DNA from: Dryomyza anilis
Taxonomy: Eukaryota > Arthropoda > Insecta > Diptera > Dryomyzidae
Assembly: GCA_951804985.1 (NCBI GenBank)
Contig: OX638133.1
Location: 74,158,367-74,222,366 of the forward strand
Direction of reading: 5' to 3'
Length of the DNA: 64,000 bases
Every line of letters begins with the position of its first letter. The first letter of the stretch is position 1. Of this stretch, positions 25,145 to 37,030 are shown piece by piece. A program made the position numbers and the translations under genes. The notes beneath the pieces are model-generated. The model had not been told where the DNA came from. It ran no database searches and worked only from the letters and a program-made list of their open reading frames with translations.

Positions 25145-25460
25145 AAGGGTTTTTCAATAGAGACGCTACAAAAGTAGAGCGACAGGGATAGCAAACGACG
25201 CCATATTTCTTGCCGCTCTTTTAACATTTCTCTTCAGTAAGGTTTACCATTTGCCAAAATATACGAATTCGAATTTCGGTAGTAAATTTTAATAATTTCG
25301 ACTCGTTGTTGGCTCGTATATTTTCCATTATAAAATGGCAAACCTTACTGAAGAGAAATGTCAAAAGAGCGGCAATAAATATGGCTTCGTTTGCTGTCCC
25401 TGTCGCTCTACTTTTGTAGCTTGAAAAAAACTTTTGTAGCGCTCTTATTGAAAAACCCTT
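25145..25460. mobile_element. Foldback MITE with long terminal inverted repeats, TA-flanked
   Basis: 316 bp. Both ends read AAGGGTTTTTCAATA inward, and inverted homology continues for about 110 bases per arm (shared words GCTACAAAAGTAGAGCGACA and TTTCTCTTCAGTAAGG). The right arm holds a short extra segment of about 20-25 bases (a partial duplication of GCTACAAAAGT). It is flanked by TA on each side (25143-25144, 25461-25462). The interior is tiny and noncoding. Confidence 0.85.
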
Positions 25461-27172
25461 TACATTGATTGGAAATGCGAAATTGAGAACATTGAGAGAC
25501 TACGCAACGGCGGACGAATGTGGCGTAAAGCTCGACGAACCAATACGTAATATATACAGCATACAATTTCATTACGTATGTGAGTGCAAACCTGACGAAA
25601 TTTGTCACTCATGAAATTAAAAAACCAAAATAATTGGATATTGAAAAAAATGCTATATTTCTAAAACTAAATCCAATTTGAGAAATCTGATGGCATTTTC
25701 GGACACAAATATATCCAATATTTGCTGCAACTTTTACTGCACCATGTTCAAATTTGAATTTTGTTCGGCAGTATTATTAACCCCACTAATTTGTATAAGG
25801 GAACGAAAACAAATTCGTCAAAATACCAGTGACAGCTCTCTTATTTTTCATTACGTTGTCGTTTTTATATCATTTCATAAAAAATAATTCTGGCACTGGA
25901 ATTTCTTACGTTTTTTGATGATTTTTTAAAGTTTTGTTTTACAAAATAAGGAGATTTATCTATCCCCTTGCCTCATGAAGCCTCTTGTTAAAAGTAAAGA
26001 AAATAAATTATCAAAATCATTAAATTTCAAAAAGATAAAATAGTAAATTTTTACTTTTCATATTTTTGGGTTTTTTTAAAGAGTGCCAAATTCCAGATAT
26101 ATTTATTTAAGTTACAATAAAAAAAATATGAATTTGTGAAAATATTATTAATTACAACAAATATTAAATTTTATTATTTAAATAATTTGTTGAAATAAGG
26201 ATAATAATTTCAATTAAAAATACATAAAGCAAAATTAAATGCAACCGCACACCGCCAACAACTGCAATAAAGAAATTAATTTGACATGCGTATGTTTGCG
26301 ACTGTCATTCAGTCAGTCAGCCAGCCAGACACAGGCAGTATGTCCGTCCAACTGACTGTCTGTCACTCTTCGATTTGACACTTCAAAGAGACGCGAATGA
26401 GTACGAACAGCACGCGTTGCAACAATGTTGCTGTCGGCTGTTGTTGCTGCTGTCAGTTGCAGTCGATGGTGGTGGCGCGTTTGTCGTCCCATTTAATATG
26501 AGTTGTTTTTTTTTTTAATTCTTATTTTATTTTACATTGTTGACGAAATTTAATATGTGGCCCAGATGAATCACTGTAATGCGCATTTAATGCATCGCAA
26601 TTTATTGCGAATTATCGTAATTATTGTAATTATTATTATTTGGTTGCTGAGCATGTATTTTAAAAAGTTTTAAAGCATTGGCGGCATAGAGGTAGTTGCT
26701 GGCTGAAGTAGCCTGAAAGAAGGACTTGCAGATCAAGAAATGTATCAGAGAAATGTATATAGGAAACGCCTTCGCCAAAGAGAGCGACAGCATTATTAAT
26801 GACAGCAACAGCAACAAGAGCAACATTGCTGCTCAAGACGACCAAGACGATGGTGATGATGACGGTGTTGATGGAGTGGTTGTTGCTGTTGATGCTGCTA
26901 GTGATGAAGCAGGAGCCGCTGTTAATAAAGTTGTTTTTGTTGCTGATAAAGAAGTTGACGTTGATGATGATGAAGAAGTCTTCTTCTTCGTAGATGACAA
27001 TGACGACCCTTGATAATAAAGTTACTTTTTATGATGAAGAAACACTTTATGTGGAAGTTACTTCGAATGTTGAAGACAATCTTGATAATAATCACTGTTA
27101 TGGTGAAACGATTTAGAAAGAAGAAATCATTAATAAAACATAAGAAAATAAATTCTTGAATTATGATAAAAC
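25461..27172. other. Noncoding region with trinucleotide-rich DNA
   Basis: No supported gene apart from the weak candidate at 26602-26826. About 26290-26490 has CAGTCAGCCAGCCAGAC and GTTGTTGCTGCTGTC type text with balanced composition, possibly an untranslated exon or enhancer. About 26780-27010 is rich in GAT/GAC/GTT triplets. Confidence 0.35.
26602..26826 (-). other. Possible signal-peptide exon of the Nord-like gene (weak)
   Basis: The minus-strand frame from the ATG at 26826 starts MLLLLLLLSLIMLSLSLAKA, which reads as a classical signal peptide. It lies on the correct strand, 4.4 kb upstream of the first Nord-like exon found. Against it: the region is a CTG/TTG-rich triplet repeat, which gives Leu runs by chance. 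The next donor and phase fit to the exon starting at 22177 (which needs two bases from the previous exon) could not be shown, and the expected roughly 50 residues between signal and first domain are not seen. Confidence 0.2.
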
Positions 27173-28751
27173 CAAGGATTAAACTAAACGAATAACGGTT
27201 TCGGTTTTGTATAAAAGTTACATTTGTTCATATTTTTTAAAGTCTTGATTAAAAAAAAATATTTTTTGCCAAAACAAGAGCCAATAACATAAATATTTGA
27301 ATTATATTTTAACAAAAATAAAGTAAATCTAGTGATGCGGACGAGACAATTCAAAATCTCTCACGATATACTCTAAGAAAGTTGAGACGACGAGATTGAT
27401 TTTAATTTTTTAAATTGATAAAAATAAAGGTTAATATGAATATCAGAAAAATAAAGCAATATTTCATATAGGCATATTTCAGATTCCGTTGCTATCCTAT
27501 ATACATTACATTGTATTCTCCACGAGTCGAAATTTAGTTCAGTATGCGATCATTGTCTGATCAGGCAGCAAGATTTCAAATAAGGCAATGATCAGGAGTT
27601 TTCATCTGAGTCTGATTCAAAAAGTGACGCTATTCGAAGTTGTTATCCTGATCAGGCTTTCTGACCCTATATAAATCAATGTATATTTAAATTCTTCTAA
27701 AACTGCTTTTACCAAATTTGAGGCCTTTCAAACAAAAAATACTTTTGTGATTTAAGTTATCTCAATAACTTGTCCAATGACAAAAAGTCAACGTTTTATG
27801 TCTAAATAAGATATTTCAAATTTTTAATAATGTTTAGAATTTGTATTTATTTTGCGTTTGAGTTTAACATTTATTTATTAGAATATTTTATTTTATTAAA
27901 ATAATTTTGCTACCAAATTTTATTATAAAAGTTTTTTAATTTAGGATTATCTTAGTCGACCCTGAACAGTATCATTTTGAGTGACCTTTGGTAGGGATGC
28001 CTTATCGTTGTCTGATCAGGAACGGATGCTAAATAAGGCTATCCTTAACCAATTTCCACTCGGTTAAACTTCTTGTACAACAGCACTCACAAATTTTGTT
28101 TGATGTACAAAAAATGTCTTGCGAAAAATCGATCACTAGCATGGATGCTGTGTTCACAATTTTTGTTGTTACACTTTCAAAAGAAGCAGAAGATATGTAA
28201 ATAAACAGTATTTGATTTTAAATTAGAAAAAACGTCACGAACAAAAATATAAAACTATAAAATTTCAATGCATATTCATGCTTAACAAACAACACTAACG
28301 TAGCAACAAAAACAGCACATCTTTAGAGTTGTGTGTCGTTTGGAAGTTGTATAAAACTGACCGCTAAATAAGTGATGGAAGAAAACAATAACAAAACACA
28401 TTCATAGTCGGACGACGAACGTCGTTTTGTCTATTTTTTACTTGGAATTGCATGGGTTTTTTGTTGAATTAGATTTACCGCTACACAAACGAATGAAGAA
28501 AAACAAATTTTAGATCGAAGTCCGTCCTAAGAAGTTTTATTTTGGGAACCCCAGAAGTCATTAAATGACATTTAAATATATCTTATTCATTATGACTACT
28601 ATATGAAATAAAACAATTGGTTTCTGGGTGTTTTTACTTTCTTAATTACCGTTTTAAAACAGGTATAAAACCGAAACCGTTTATATCGGTTTTGAATATC
28701 GGTTTACTTCTGATTTCCGTATAACGGTTTCAGTTACGGTTTCAATCCTTG
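27173..28751. mobile_element. hAT-like nonautonomous element (CAAGGATTGAAACC family), copy A
   Basis: Begins CAAGGATTAAAC and ends GGTTTCAATCCTTG, the terminal inverted repeats of the copy at 31779-33625. Subterminal CGGTTTCGGTTTT-type words occur at both ends. The flanks GATAAAAC and GCAAAAAC agree at 6 of 8 positions, consistent with a decayed 8-bp target duplication. Internal text around 28090-28200 (GCATGGATGCTGTGTTCAC) parallels the other copies. No transposase frame was found. Confidence 0.7.
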
Positions 28752-29559
28752 GCAAAAACTGAAGATTCATTGTATTTTATTTGGCGCATGATGAAACCAT
28801 TAAGGTTGAGTAAACATTGAGACAAAATCATATTTAAAAAAAAAATGTTTTTTTTTATATATATATACATCTCAAAAATATTTGTGAATTGAAAATAAAA
28901 ATATGATTTCATAATATAAATTCATAATATAATTAATTATAAATAAATTAAAATATTTGTGAATTGAAAATAAAAATATGATTTCATAATATAAATTAAA
29001 GATCTTCTCTCAATAAATATACCACCTGTAGGTATGGTTTCATCATAATATTTTTGATATAAAAAAGTATATTGTGAATTTTAAAAAAATAAGGTAAAAT
29101 TAAAGATACTCTTTAAATAGTATATTCTCTGTATTATATCGAATGAAGCAATTGTTTCGTCATTTTAGTTTTTATACTAGATCAAATACTGCCGAATACT
29201 GAAGAAGAAGGCGTTATAGCTAAATTAAATCTAATTTTTTGACTTTGAACGTTCATAACTTATAATATTTAAAAGATATTAAGCTAAAATTAATTTTAAC
29301 TTATAGCTGATTTAACCGCTAGAGACGTTACAGCCGAATTAAGTCTGATCTCATAAAGAGTAGACATTTGTGGAAACTTCTAGAAACCGAATCTGCTTTA
29401 TATAAAGCGTCGATACAATAAACAAAAATGATGAATTATTGCAAAGATATCTTCATAATGTAATACAAAATCTGTTAAAATTTAAAGTTAAAAATATGTA
29501 TAAAATACGAGAAATGTCATATATTAGTTTAACGTAATAAATTAAAAACTGCAGGAAAT
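28752..29559. other. AT-rich noncoding DNA with a 47-bp direct repeat
   Basis: A perfect 47-base segment containing TTTGTGAATTGAAAATAAAA occurs at 28876-28922 and again at 28951-28997 (75-base spacing). Nothing else is recognisable. Confidence 0.5.
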
Positions 29560-30475
29560 CTGAAAAGTCAAATAATATAAAATCAAATAATATCAAATAA
29601 AATCAATTAAAATCAAATAAAATAAAAACTAATAAATCTAACAAAATCATATAAAATCAAATAATAAAAATAAAATAAAACAAAATAAAATAAAACAAAA
29701 TAAAATAAAACAAAATAAAATAAAATCAAATTTGATATTATCAAATAAAATCAAATGTAATTAAATGAAATCAAATAAAATATTAAAAGTAAAATCTAAA
29801 AAAAATCATAAAATCAAATACAATCGAAAAAAATCAAATAAAAACAAATAAAAACAAATAAAATCAAATAAAATAAAACAAATTAAATCAACTCAAATTA
29901 AATCAAATTAAATCAAATTAAATTAAATTATATCAAATTAAATCAAACTAAATCAAATTAAATCAAATTAAATCAAATTAAATCAAATTACATCAAATTA
30001 AATCAAATTAAATCAAATTAAATCAAATTAAATCAAATTAAATCAAATTAAATCAAATTAAATCAAATTAAATCAAATTAAATCAAATTAAATCAAATTA
30101 AATCAAATTAAATCAAATTAAATCAAATTAAATCAAATTAAATCAAATTAAATCAAATTAAATCAAATTAAATCAAATTAAATTATATCAAATTAAATCA
30201 AACTAAATCAAATTAAATCAAATTAAATCAAATTAAATCAAATTACATCAAATTAAATCAAATTAAATCAAATTAAATCAAATGAAATCAAATTAAATCA
30301 AATCAAATCAAATTAAATCAAATTAACTCAAATTAAATCAAATTACATCAAATTAAATCAAATTAAATCAAATTAAATCAAATTAAATCAAATTAAATCA
30401 AATTAAATCAAATTAAATCAAATTAAATCAAATTAACTAAAATTAAATCAAATCAAAAAAATCAAATAAAATCAA
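29560..30475. repeat. 10-bp satellite array (AAATCAAATT)n
   Basis: The core at about 29880-30445 repeats AAATCAAATT with few substitutions. The left flank (29560-29880) is a looser AAATCAAATAA/AAATAAAAC run. Internal blocks of variant units recur (ATTATATCAAATTAAATC with AAACTAAATC at about 29925-29950 and 30182-30210), suggesting segmental duplication inside the array. Confidence 0.9.
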
Positions 30476-31436
30476 ACAAATTCAAGAATCCTGAAATCTA
30501 TTTTTTTTGTTGTGCTGGCATCAAATTCAAATTCTTTCGTTTTTGGGACTTGAATAAATTAAATAACTCAGCACAGAATTCTTTAAATATTTATTACAAA
30601 ACGTTCTGAATTTAAAACTGACTTGAATTGGTCAGGACTGAATATTGAGAACTCAATTCAATCCAGCAAATAATACGGATATTGAAGAAAATTCAAATAA
30701 AAGAAAATGTCGACACTCAAGATGATGAAGAGATACATTATGTGAAAATCTAGTTGATGATGATTAGTTTATGCCAACTTATGATAATGAATAAACTCAT
30801 GCTAAAAAAACTGATTGACGATGATGAAGTGAAATATGTTAATATTAAAAAACAGTTGTTAGAGTTGATGATGGCAAAGACAAATATGTTGGTGTTGAAG
30901 ATCAAGATGAGGATGACAATGAGACAAAAGACTTGCGGAAGCCCGAGGTGCCATTGGTCGGTTGGCTGGATGGATGGATGATTTTCCTTGTTGCACATGT
31001 TGCTCTACTCCTGCGTCATATTGCTGAAGTCATTAAATCTGTGTGTGTGCTGCACAAAATTGCATTTAAATTGAAATGTTTTCATAATTTACAACAATGT
31101 TGCCAGTGACAAGAAGTCGTCGCCGCCAACGTGTTTGCTGCACCGCATTCGTTCACTTGAGCAACTAAAAGTCATTGAACGACACGACGTGTGCGAAGTG
31201 CGCGCGGCATTAGAGCGCAAAAAAAGAGAATTAAAACATTTCAGCATGAGTTTATTTCAGAAGTGACATGTGATGCCTGGCAGGGATCTGCTGCGAGGCA
31301 CAGGATATGTGAAAATGTTGGAATTGAGTTAGTGATTGAGTGGGTAAAGTGAAATCGGTTCGAGGCAATGTTCGAGGTAAAAAACAGTTCGTAAATTGAT
31401 TTTATGAAAATTATAATATTGATAAAATTTAAATAG
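30476..31436. other. Noncoding region with GATGAT-rich and mixed text
   Basis: About 30690-30930 is rich in GATGATGA words, like 26820-27060. About 31070-31360 has balanced composition (GTCGTCGCCGCCAACGTG, AGTGCGCGCGGCATTAG) of the kind seen in fly promoters or untranslated exons. No reading frame is convincing. Confidence 0.35.
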
Positions 31437-31760
31437 CTTTTTATAGTCGAAAAACGAGTACCATAAATGACTGATAGAAATTATTTCAAATTTAATAAAA
31501 AACGATACACTACACCTTTGGTGGAGATATGAATGTGGGATATTTAATTGTATACCTTAATTTAAAAGTTTTTAATTATGCTAAACCCCCACCATCAGAA
31601 TATTATTATTATATCAGACATTTACGTGTTATATCCCCATAATTTAATAAATTGATATAAAAGTAAAAAAAAAACAAATATCAAACATTTTTAAAAATAG
31701 AAATTGGTGGACCACGCCTATATTTAAAATTTTGTAAGGCAAATATTTCATAGATATTCG
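31437..31760 (-). mobile_element. Dispersed fly repeat with TATACCCTACAC ends, fragment
   Basis: Reverse-complement match to the 3' half of the copy at 24282-25103: TTTTTATAGTCG, then CACTACACCTTTGGTGGAGA, TATCCCCATAATTTA and ACCACGCCTATATTTAAAAT in the same order. It ends a few bases before the target duplication of the next element. Confidence 0.65.
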
Positions 31761-31778
31761 CATATTGATATTCGAAAT

Positions 31779-33625
31779 CAAGGATTGAAACCTAAACGAA
31801 TAACGGTTTCGATTTCGGTTTCGGTTTTTTCCGCGTTTCGGTTTCAGTTACGGTTTCGGTTTTAAGTTTTTATAACGAAACAGTTTCGGTATACCGGTTA
31901 CATGTTACGGTTTCGGTTTTGATTTCGGTTTTGGATAAATTTTCTTTTTTCTATATTTTTCAAATAATTTAACATTGTTTATATGGTGCTAAGTTATGTT
32001 CAAATTATGATATTGGGGTAAAGTGGGAAACGTAATTTAAACAATGTTTGTTGTTATTTTAGTTAAAATATTGTGTTATATGAATTATTTAATTGATTAC
32101 GCAAAGAAAAAATTTTAATTTAAAATTTCGTGACCACAAACCAATGAAATGCAAAATTTTGACATAACCTGAGATATGATATGAATTATGAGAAGAAGAA
32201 TTTTGTACAATTTCATCCATAAAATCCAAAGAAATTAAATTTCAACAATTCAGTGAAGTGCAATATATGTAAAATAGTGATGATCATATACAAGGCAAGA
32301 AATGGTAATCTTGTTCTTGGTCTTGTTCTCACACGCTGAGTCTTGCTCTTGCATAGGTACATATGATCTTGTTCTTGCAATACGTTTCTTGCTCTTGCTT
32401 GCAAGAATCTTGCAAAATTACACTTTTTAAATTTTAAATAAAAGATCGAAGACAAATATCTTAAACTGCATATTTATTATGAAAACGAATAGAATTTGAA
32501 CACAAATTCAACAAAAAATAAATTATTTTACTAACAAAAAAATTTTAAATTATATTTTAACAAGAATTAACTAATAAAAAATAATTGTATAAATCAAGTG
32601 ATGTTGACAAGACAATTCAAAATTTCAAGGCCATAATAAAATGAACATAATATATTCAATGTATATTATACATTCATAATAAATATAAGGAATATTTCGT
32701 ATAGGCATATTTCTGTTTTCGTCAGAGATTAAAAAAAATCCGTATGCTACACGTACCGTATGTAAAGAGAACACAAATAATATCTTGCAGGGTAACATTT
32801 TTCTTTGCGAACACTAACAGAAATAAGAGAATACGAATTACGATTCGTATATACACACTTTCCCAACGACAACTCTTCGTTGCTTTCGGGAATCATCGCA
32901 TGGCAACAAACAGACGCATGACAATAGACAGACGCATGACAGCAGACAGTCGCATGACACCACACTTCAAGTATGTATTTTGTACAGCTATCTGCAACAA
33001 CAACGAGTTTTCTTTGTGGTACAAATGTCCCGCCAAAAAATCTATCAAAAGCTTGGATGCTGCTTTATTTGCATTTCTGTTGTTGTTGCACTTTCAAACA
33101 AATCAGCGGATTTGTGAAAAAAAGAAAAACACAAAAAGCAATATGTAAGCTAAATGAGGAACACTGTAAAAATGTTCATATATTAATTTTTTTTTGTTTT
33201 ATAAGTTGAATGAAATAATGCACATAGAATTTAACTTAAGTAAACTTCATGATTTTACAATTAACAAAGAACTATGTATAAAAGTAAAACAAAAATAATA
33301 ATGTGCATAGAACAGTGCATATGCACAATCGATTGTACGAACTAACGTAGCGATGAAAAGCGAAAAAAACATTGTTTTGTCTATTTTATCTTATTGAAGC
33401 GACTTTTGAAGCACTTTTGAAGATATTTACCGCTACAAAAGTGCTTCACAGACCTTATTTTTAAGATGCTTATATTCTTTAGCTTTGAAAAAATGTTGGG
33501 AACTCAAAATTTTATTAAATGACATTTTACTTAAGTTCTTCTATATTAAATAAAATATGTTTTTCTGTTTCTGTTTTAAAAATGAAACGGTTTTAAACGG
33601 ATATCGGTTTCGGTTTCAATCCTTG
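31779..33625. mobile_element. hAT-like nonautonomous element (CAAGGATTGAAACC family), copy B
   Basis: 1847 bp bounded by perfect terminal inverted repeats CAAGGATTGAAACC and GGTTTCAATCCTTG and flanked by the perfect 8-bp duplication TTCGAAAT (31771-31778, 33626-33633). An 8-bp duplication is the hallmark of the hAT superfamily. Subterminal arrays of CGGTTTCGGTTTT words lie at both ends. Inside are CTTGCTCTTG repeats (about 32310-32400), a short minisatellite of GACAGACGCATGACA units (about 32895-32960) and an inverted GAAGCACTTTTGAAG segment. The frames present (up to 134 codons) do not resemble a transposase. Confidence 0.85.
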
Positions 33626-34147
33626 TTCGAAATATAATCGAATATATTTGAAATCAAATAATTTCAAATCGATTGATTCAAATCGACATTATATTGAATA
33701 TATGTTAAAAAAAAACCAATGCGTAACAACTAAGTTAACTTATAGAAGCGGAGACGAAGTCGATGGTTGGTATCGGAGGAGAACTGGTGTGTAGGTAAAA
33801 TAAATGGTAGTGTAAAGATATAAGAGTAAGTGAAATATATAAGTACTAAATATAAATAAAAAATAAATCAAATAATAACAGCTCTATACCACCATCGCGC
33901 AATACGAAACAATAAAATTATATTTTTTAAAATAAAATTAAATGATGTTTAATTACCTAAATGTTGAGATTGTGTGCATAAAATGTATGAAAATATATTC
34001 ATAAAATATATGAAATTAATACATTAATGCGATGAAATTGGTCCTTGGTTGAGTTCTCAACAAAATACATAAAATAAATGATCAGAATCTTTTTTTTTCT
34101 GTGTTGCTAAACGGGCTCGGGTAGTGATGCTGATCAAAAATATATCG

Positions 34148-34562
34148 TCGTCGTTCAGTGAAAAGTCACTAAGTTAAAAAATTGACTATTGAGATAAATG
34201 CTTTTAAAGATATAAATTATCGTAACAAATCAGAATATTTTTGGATTCAAATTGTGTTAAGCTTGTAGTATATTGACAACACAGCTACAAAATGCAAAAA
34301 AAAAAATTAGTTTGAACAAAACACATAACCGTTATTGGCTTCTTTTCTTTATGGTTCAGTGAAAAATCACTAAGTCCCATATAAACAGTAACAGCGCTCC
34401 AGTTTATCCAAATAATTGTATCGAATTTCAGTTTGAATTGGAGATAAAAGAACTGCAAAATACATATTATTTAATCCAAAAATCGTTGAAATCCGACCAT
34501 TTTTTGTGGACTCAGCACGGTTTTATTCAGATTTCGACGATTGCCGTTCAGTGAAAAATCAC
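34148..34562 (+). repeat. Motif GTTCAGTGAAAAATCACTAAG at about 195-200-base spacing
   Basis: Near-identical 21-base motifs occur at about 34148, 34353 and 34542; the intervening sequence is diverged. The motif is itself partly palindromic (AGTGAAAAATCACT) and resembles the MITE end word GAAAAGTCACCAAATA at 40109. An inverted relative, TTTTCACTGAACTGAA, lies at about 34943. It may be an eroded element with repeated ends. Confidence 0.5.
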
Positions 34563-34628
34563 TAAGGGTTATAAATTTGATTTATTTTTTACGTCGCAAT
34601 TGTGGTAATGTTATAGTATTTTTTGATA

Positions 34629-34847
34629 CACCCAGAAAAAAATACTATAGAAATAATAGTTTTTTACTATTTAAAATAGTCAATGGGATAAATTATTATT
34701 TTAATCAGAAAATACCATTAAATACAAGAAAATACCATGACATTGCCATTGAATTTATATGAAAAGATTTATTTTTTGTATACTATTAAATCAATAATTG
34801 TCCTATTGACAAATTTTAATGGGATTTGAGGGAATTTTTTCTGGGTG
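34629..34847. mobile_element. TA-flanked MITE, CACYCAG family, copy 2
   Basis: 219 bp from CACCCAGAAAAAAATAC to its inverted counterpart ATTTTTTCTGGGTG, flanked by TA (34627-34628, 34848-34849). The interior matches the copy at 51753-51934 on the opposite strand over most of its length. It is noncoding. Confidence 0.8.
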
Positions 34848-34849
34848 TA

Positions 34850-35060
34850 AGAAATGTTCATGTAGATCTTCCTCTATAATTTAAGTCCAAAATAGATTTG
34901 ATCGGCCAATTTTTAAGGGCTAATTGTGGACTTGCGTAGTTTTCACTGAACTGAATTTTTAAATATTTGGAGTTAGTAATTTTCTCATTTTTAATATCTT
35001 CGGTTTGGTAAGATGTAGAACTACGAGGACTTTCCAAACGTAAAGTTTCTTCAATATGTA
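34850..35060 (+). repeat. Dispersed repeat, inverted partner at 49900-50100
   Basis: CATGTAGATCTTCCTCTATA, TTCACTGAACTGAATTTTTA, ATATCTTCGGTTTGG and GGACTTTCCAAACG occur in order here and as reverse complements in reverse order at about 49900-50100. The identity of the family is unknown. Confidence 0.6.
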
Positions 35061-36229
35061 TACCGATGTTTGAAAATATAAAATTTTAAATGGATTGATA
35101 TTAATAAAAATGTTAAACTGGTCATTTACTTTAAAATTCTGAAATTAAGAAAAGAATATAAATATAAGGCATTCTAAAAAACAAACCTATTTTTTATTTA
35201 AGGGGAATCTGGGATAAAGTGGGACATGAGGTAATTGGAAATTGAAATTTTTGGACTTTGCATTTAGAAAAATAAAAACCATTCTGAAGTGCTTCTTAAT
35301 ATGCCATCAACTTTTTCATTTTTCTTTTAAATCAAATTAATACCTTTTTTTTGAATTTAGAGATCATGTGAAAAAAATGTTATTGAAAGTTTTTTAGAGT
35401 GAGACCGTTTTTAACTAAGTCGTTTTTAACTAAGACGGTATGCTTGATATTATCGAATATCGAATGTCTTTTGAAATACAAACGGGGTGTACAAAGTGTT
35501 CCACTTTACCCCGTGTTCCGTACTACATTATTTATTTTATAATTCACTTCATTATTAAATTTGGTATTCACTTTATTATCGACTTTATCATTGTTTCTAA
35601 GATATATCTGTGGTCTCAAGCAATAACAACATAAGTCATTTTTTACTACTTTTCAGGAGAGCATTTTAAAGGTTTAACTAATTATAGCATAAAATTGTAT
35701 TAAGATTTTTAAGGTTTACCAGCGCAAATATCTCACATACTTATTGCGAAATTAGTATTAAATGTTATTATTCCAAATTGAAATATTGATATTTCATGTG
35801 CATAAGTCTACATTTCATTCTATTACACAAAGCAAAAAAATAAAACGAGCAACATATGTGGACTTATGTTGTTATGCCGAATCGAAAATTTCAAATATGC
35901 TAAATTTATGTTGTTTTACCATACTAAATATTGGTTCGATTTATGTAATCATGTTTCTTTAACAGAGCTAATATTATAAAACTAAAAATATTAAAATTAC
36001 TGAATATTCTCTACAAAAAGAAAACCATATTATTTACTACATTTTATTAAAATTTTTGGATAACTATTATATAATAAGCTATACAACTTTATAACTATAC
36101 AACTTTATTATTGTCAATTCCCATATATTTTTACAAACATTATTTGGAATATTTACGATTCATCATTTTGGTTTATCATAAAAAGATGGATTTATAACAT
36201 ATTTTTATTAAGATATATTATTTTTATTA
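35061..36229. other. AT-rich noncoding DNA
   Basis: No gene or element end recognised. Isolated words of the 38010-38560 palindromic family (ACAACATAAGTC, GTGGACTTATGTTGTTATG) appear at about 35625 and 35860. The target duplication of the adjacent SINE, TATTTTTATTA, begins at 36219. Confidence 0.35.
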
Positions 36230-36540
36230 ATAATAATAATAGTTTGGCGCTACAGTCCTGTATAGAACTTCGGCCGAGCTCTCTCACCATTTTGAGCTGT
36301 GCGTGTTATATTTGTACTCAAAGTGGTGGGACCTACAGTTTATTGCCGAATCCGAACGGCGGGTGAGAGCTTTTCTTAGGCAATGTTTTACTCTCGTAGG
36401 TTTGCCATTTACTGACGAGAGGTAGCGCGGTATAGAAAAATGTTTCTATGAAAAGATGTTGTTAGCCCCAGTCCAGACTTGAACCGGGGACCTTTCGGCT
36501 CGCTGTCCAACGCACTAACCACTGAGCTACCGCGGCTACA
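36230..36540 (-). mobile_element. tRNA-derived SINE, copy 2
   Basis: Reverse complement of the copy at 18070-18360: tail TTATTATTATTA at the left, tRNA-like head with box A (CTCAGTGGTTAGTGCG) and box B (GGTTCAAGTC) at the right, ending TGTAGCCGCGG on the minus strand. An 11-bp direct repeat TATTTTTATTA flanks it (36219-36229, 36544-36554), as expected for LINE-driven insertion. Confidence 0.85.
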
Positions 36541-36774
36541 ATTTATTTTTATTAGATTGACATAAAATTGACATAAGTTTCTATTCTATAATTTCAATGT
36601 CGTGATTAGTTCTATTAAGAGGTTTAAAAAACATCAAAAATATGAAACACCGACTTTAATTTTGAATTTATGCTTTGTAAATATACCAGAAGTATTTTCC
36701 ATCAACAAAACTCTTGTTATATTTTAAAAAAGACAAGATGTACGTCTAAATAAAATTGTTTTATTTACAATATA

Positions 36775-37030
36775 TAATAGTTTGGCGCTAGTCTTGAAGA
36801 CTTTACTCCGTACTCATAGTGATGGAACCTACTATTGTTAACGCCGAATCCGAACGGCGTGGTAAAAAGTTTATTCATGGGGGGTTTTACTTTCAGATGT
36901 TTGATATTGTCTGGCGAGAGGTTCCGCGGTATAGAAAAATGTTTTCTTTGAAAAATATATTGAAAGTTGCTGACATCGAACCCGGGACTTTTCGCTCGTA
37001 GTCGAACGTACTAACCAATCGAACTACAAT
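36775..37030 (-). mobile_element. tRNA-derived SINE, old diverged copy
   Basis: The order of blocks matches the full-length SINE (TTTGGCGCTA, CATAGTGATGGAACCTAC, CCGAATCCGAACGGCG, GAGAGGTTCCGCGGTATAG, then a decayed tRNA-like head). It has many substitutions and a missing middle segment. It is clearly older than its neighbour at 36230-36540. Confidence 0.7.

Noticed and set aside
26726..27013. Asp/Val-rich 95-codon frame on the plus strand
   Set aside because: GAT/GTT triplet repeats; no start context, domain or neighbouring exon.
32744..33148. 134-codon frame in hAT-like copy B as a transposase
   Set aside because: It spans the GACAGACGCATGACA minisatellite, has no hAT motif and is not conserved in copy C.
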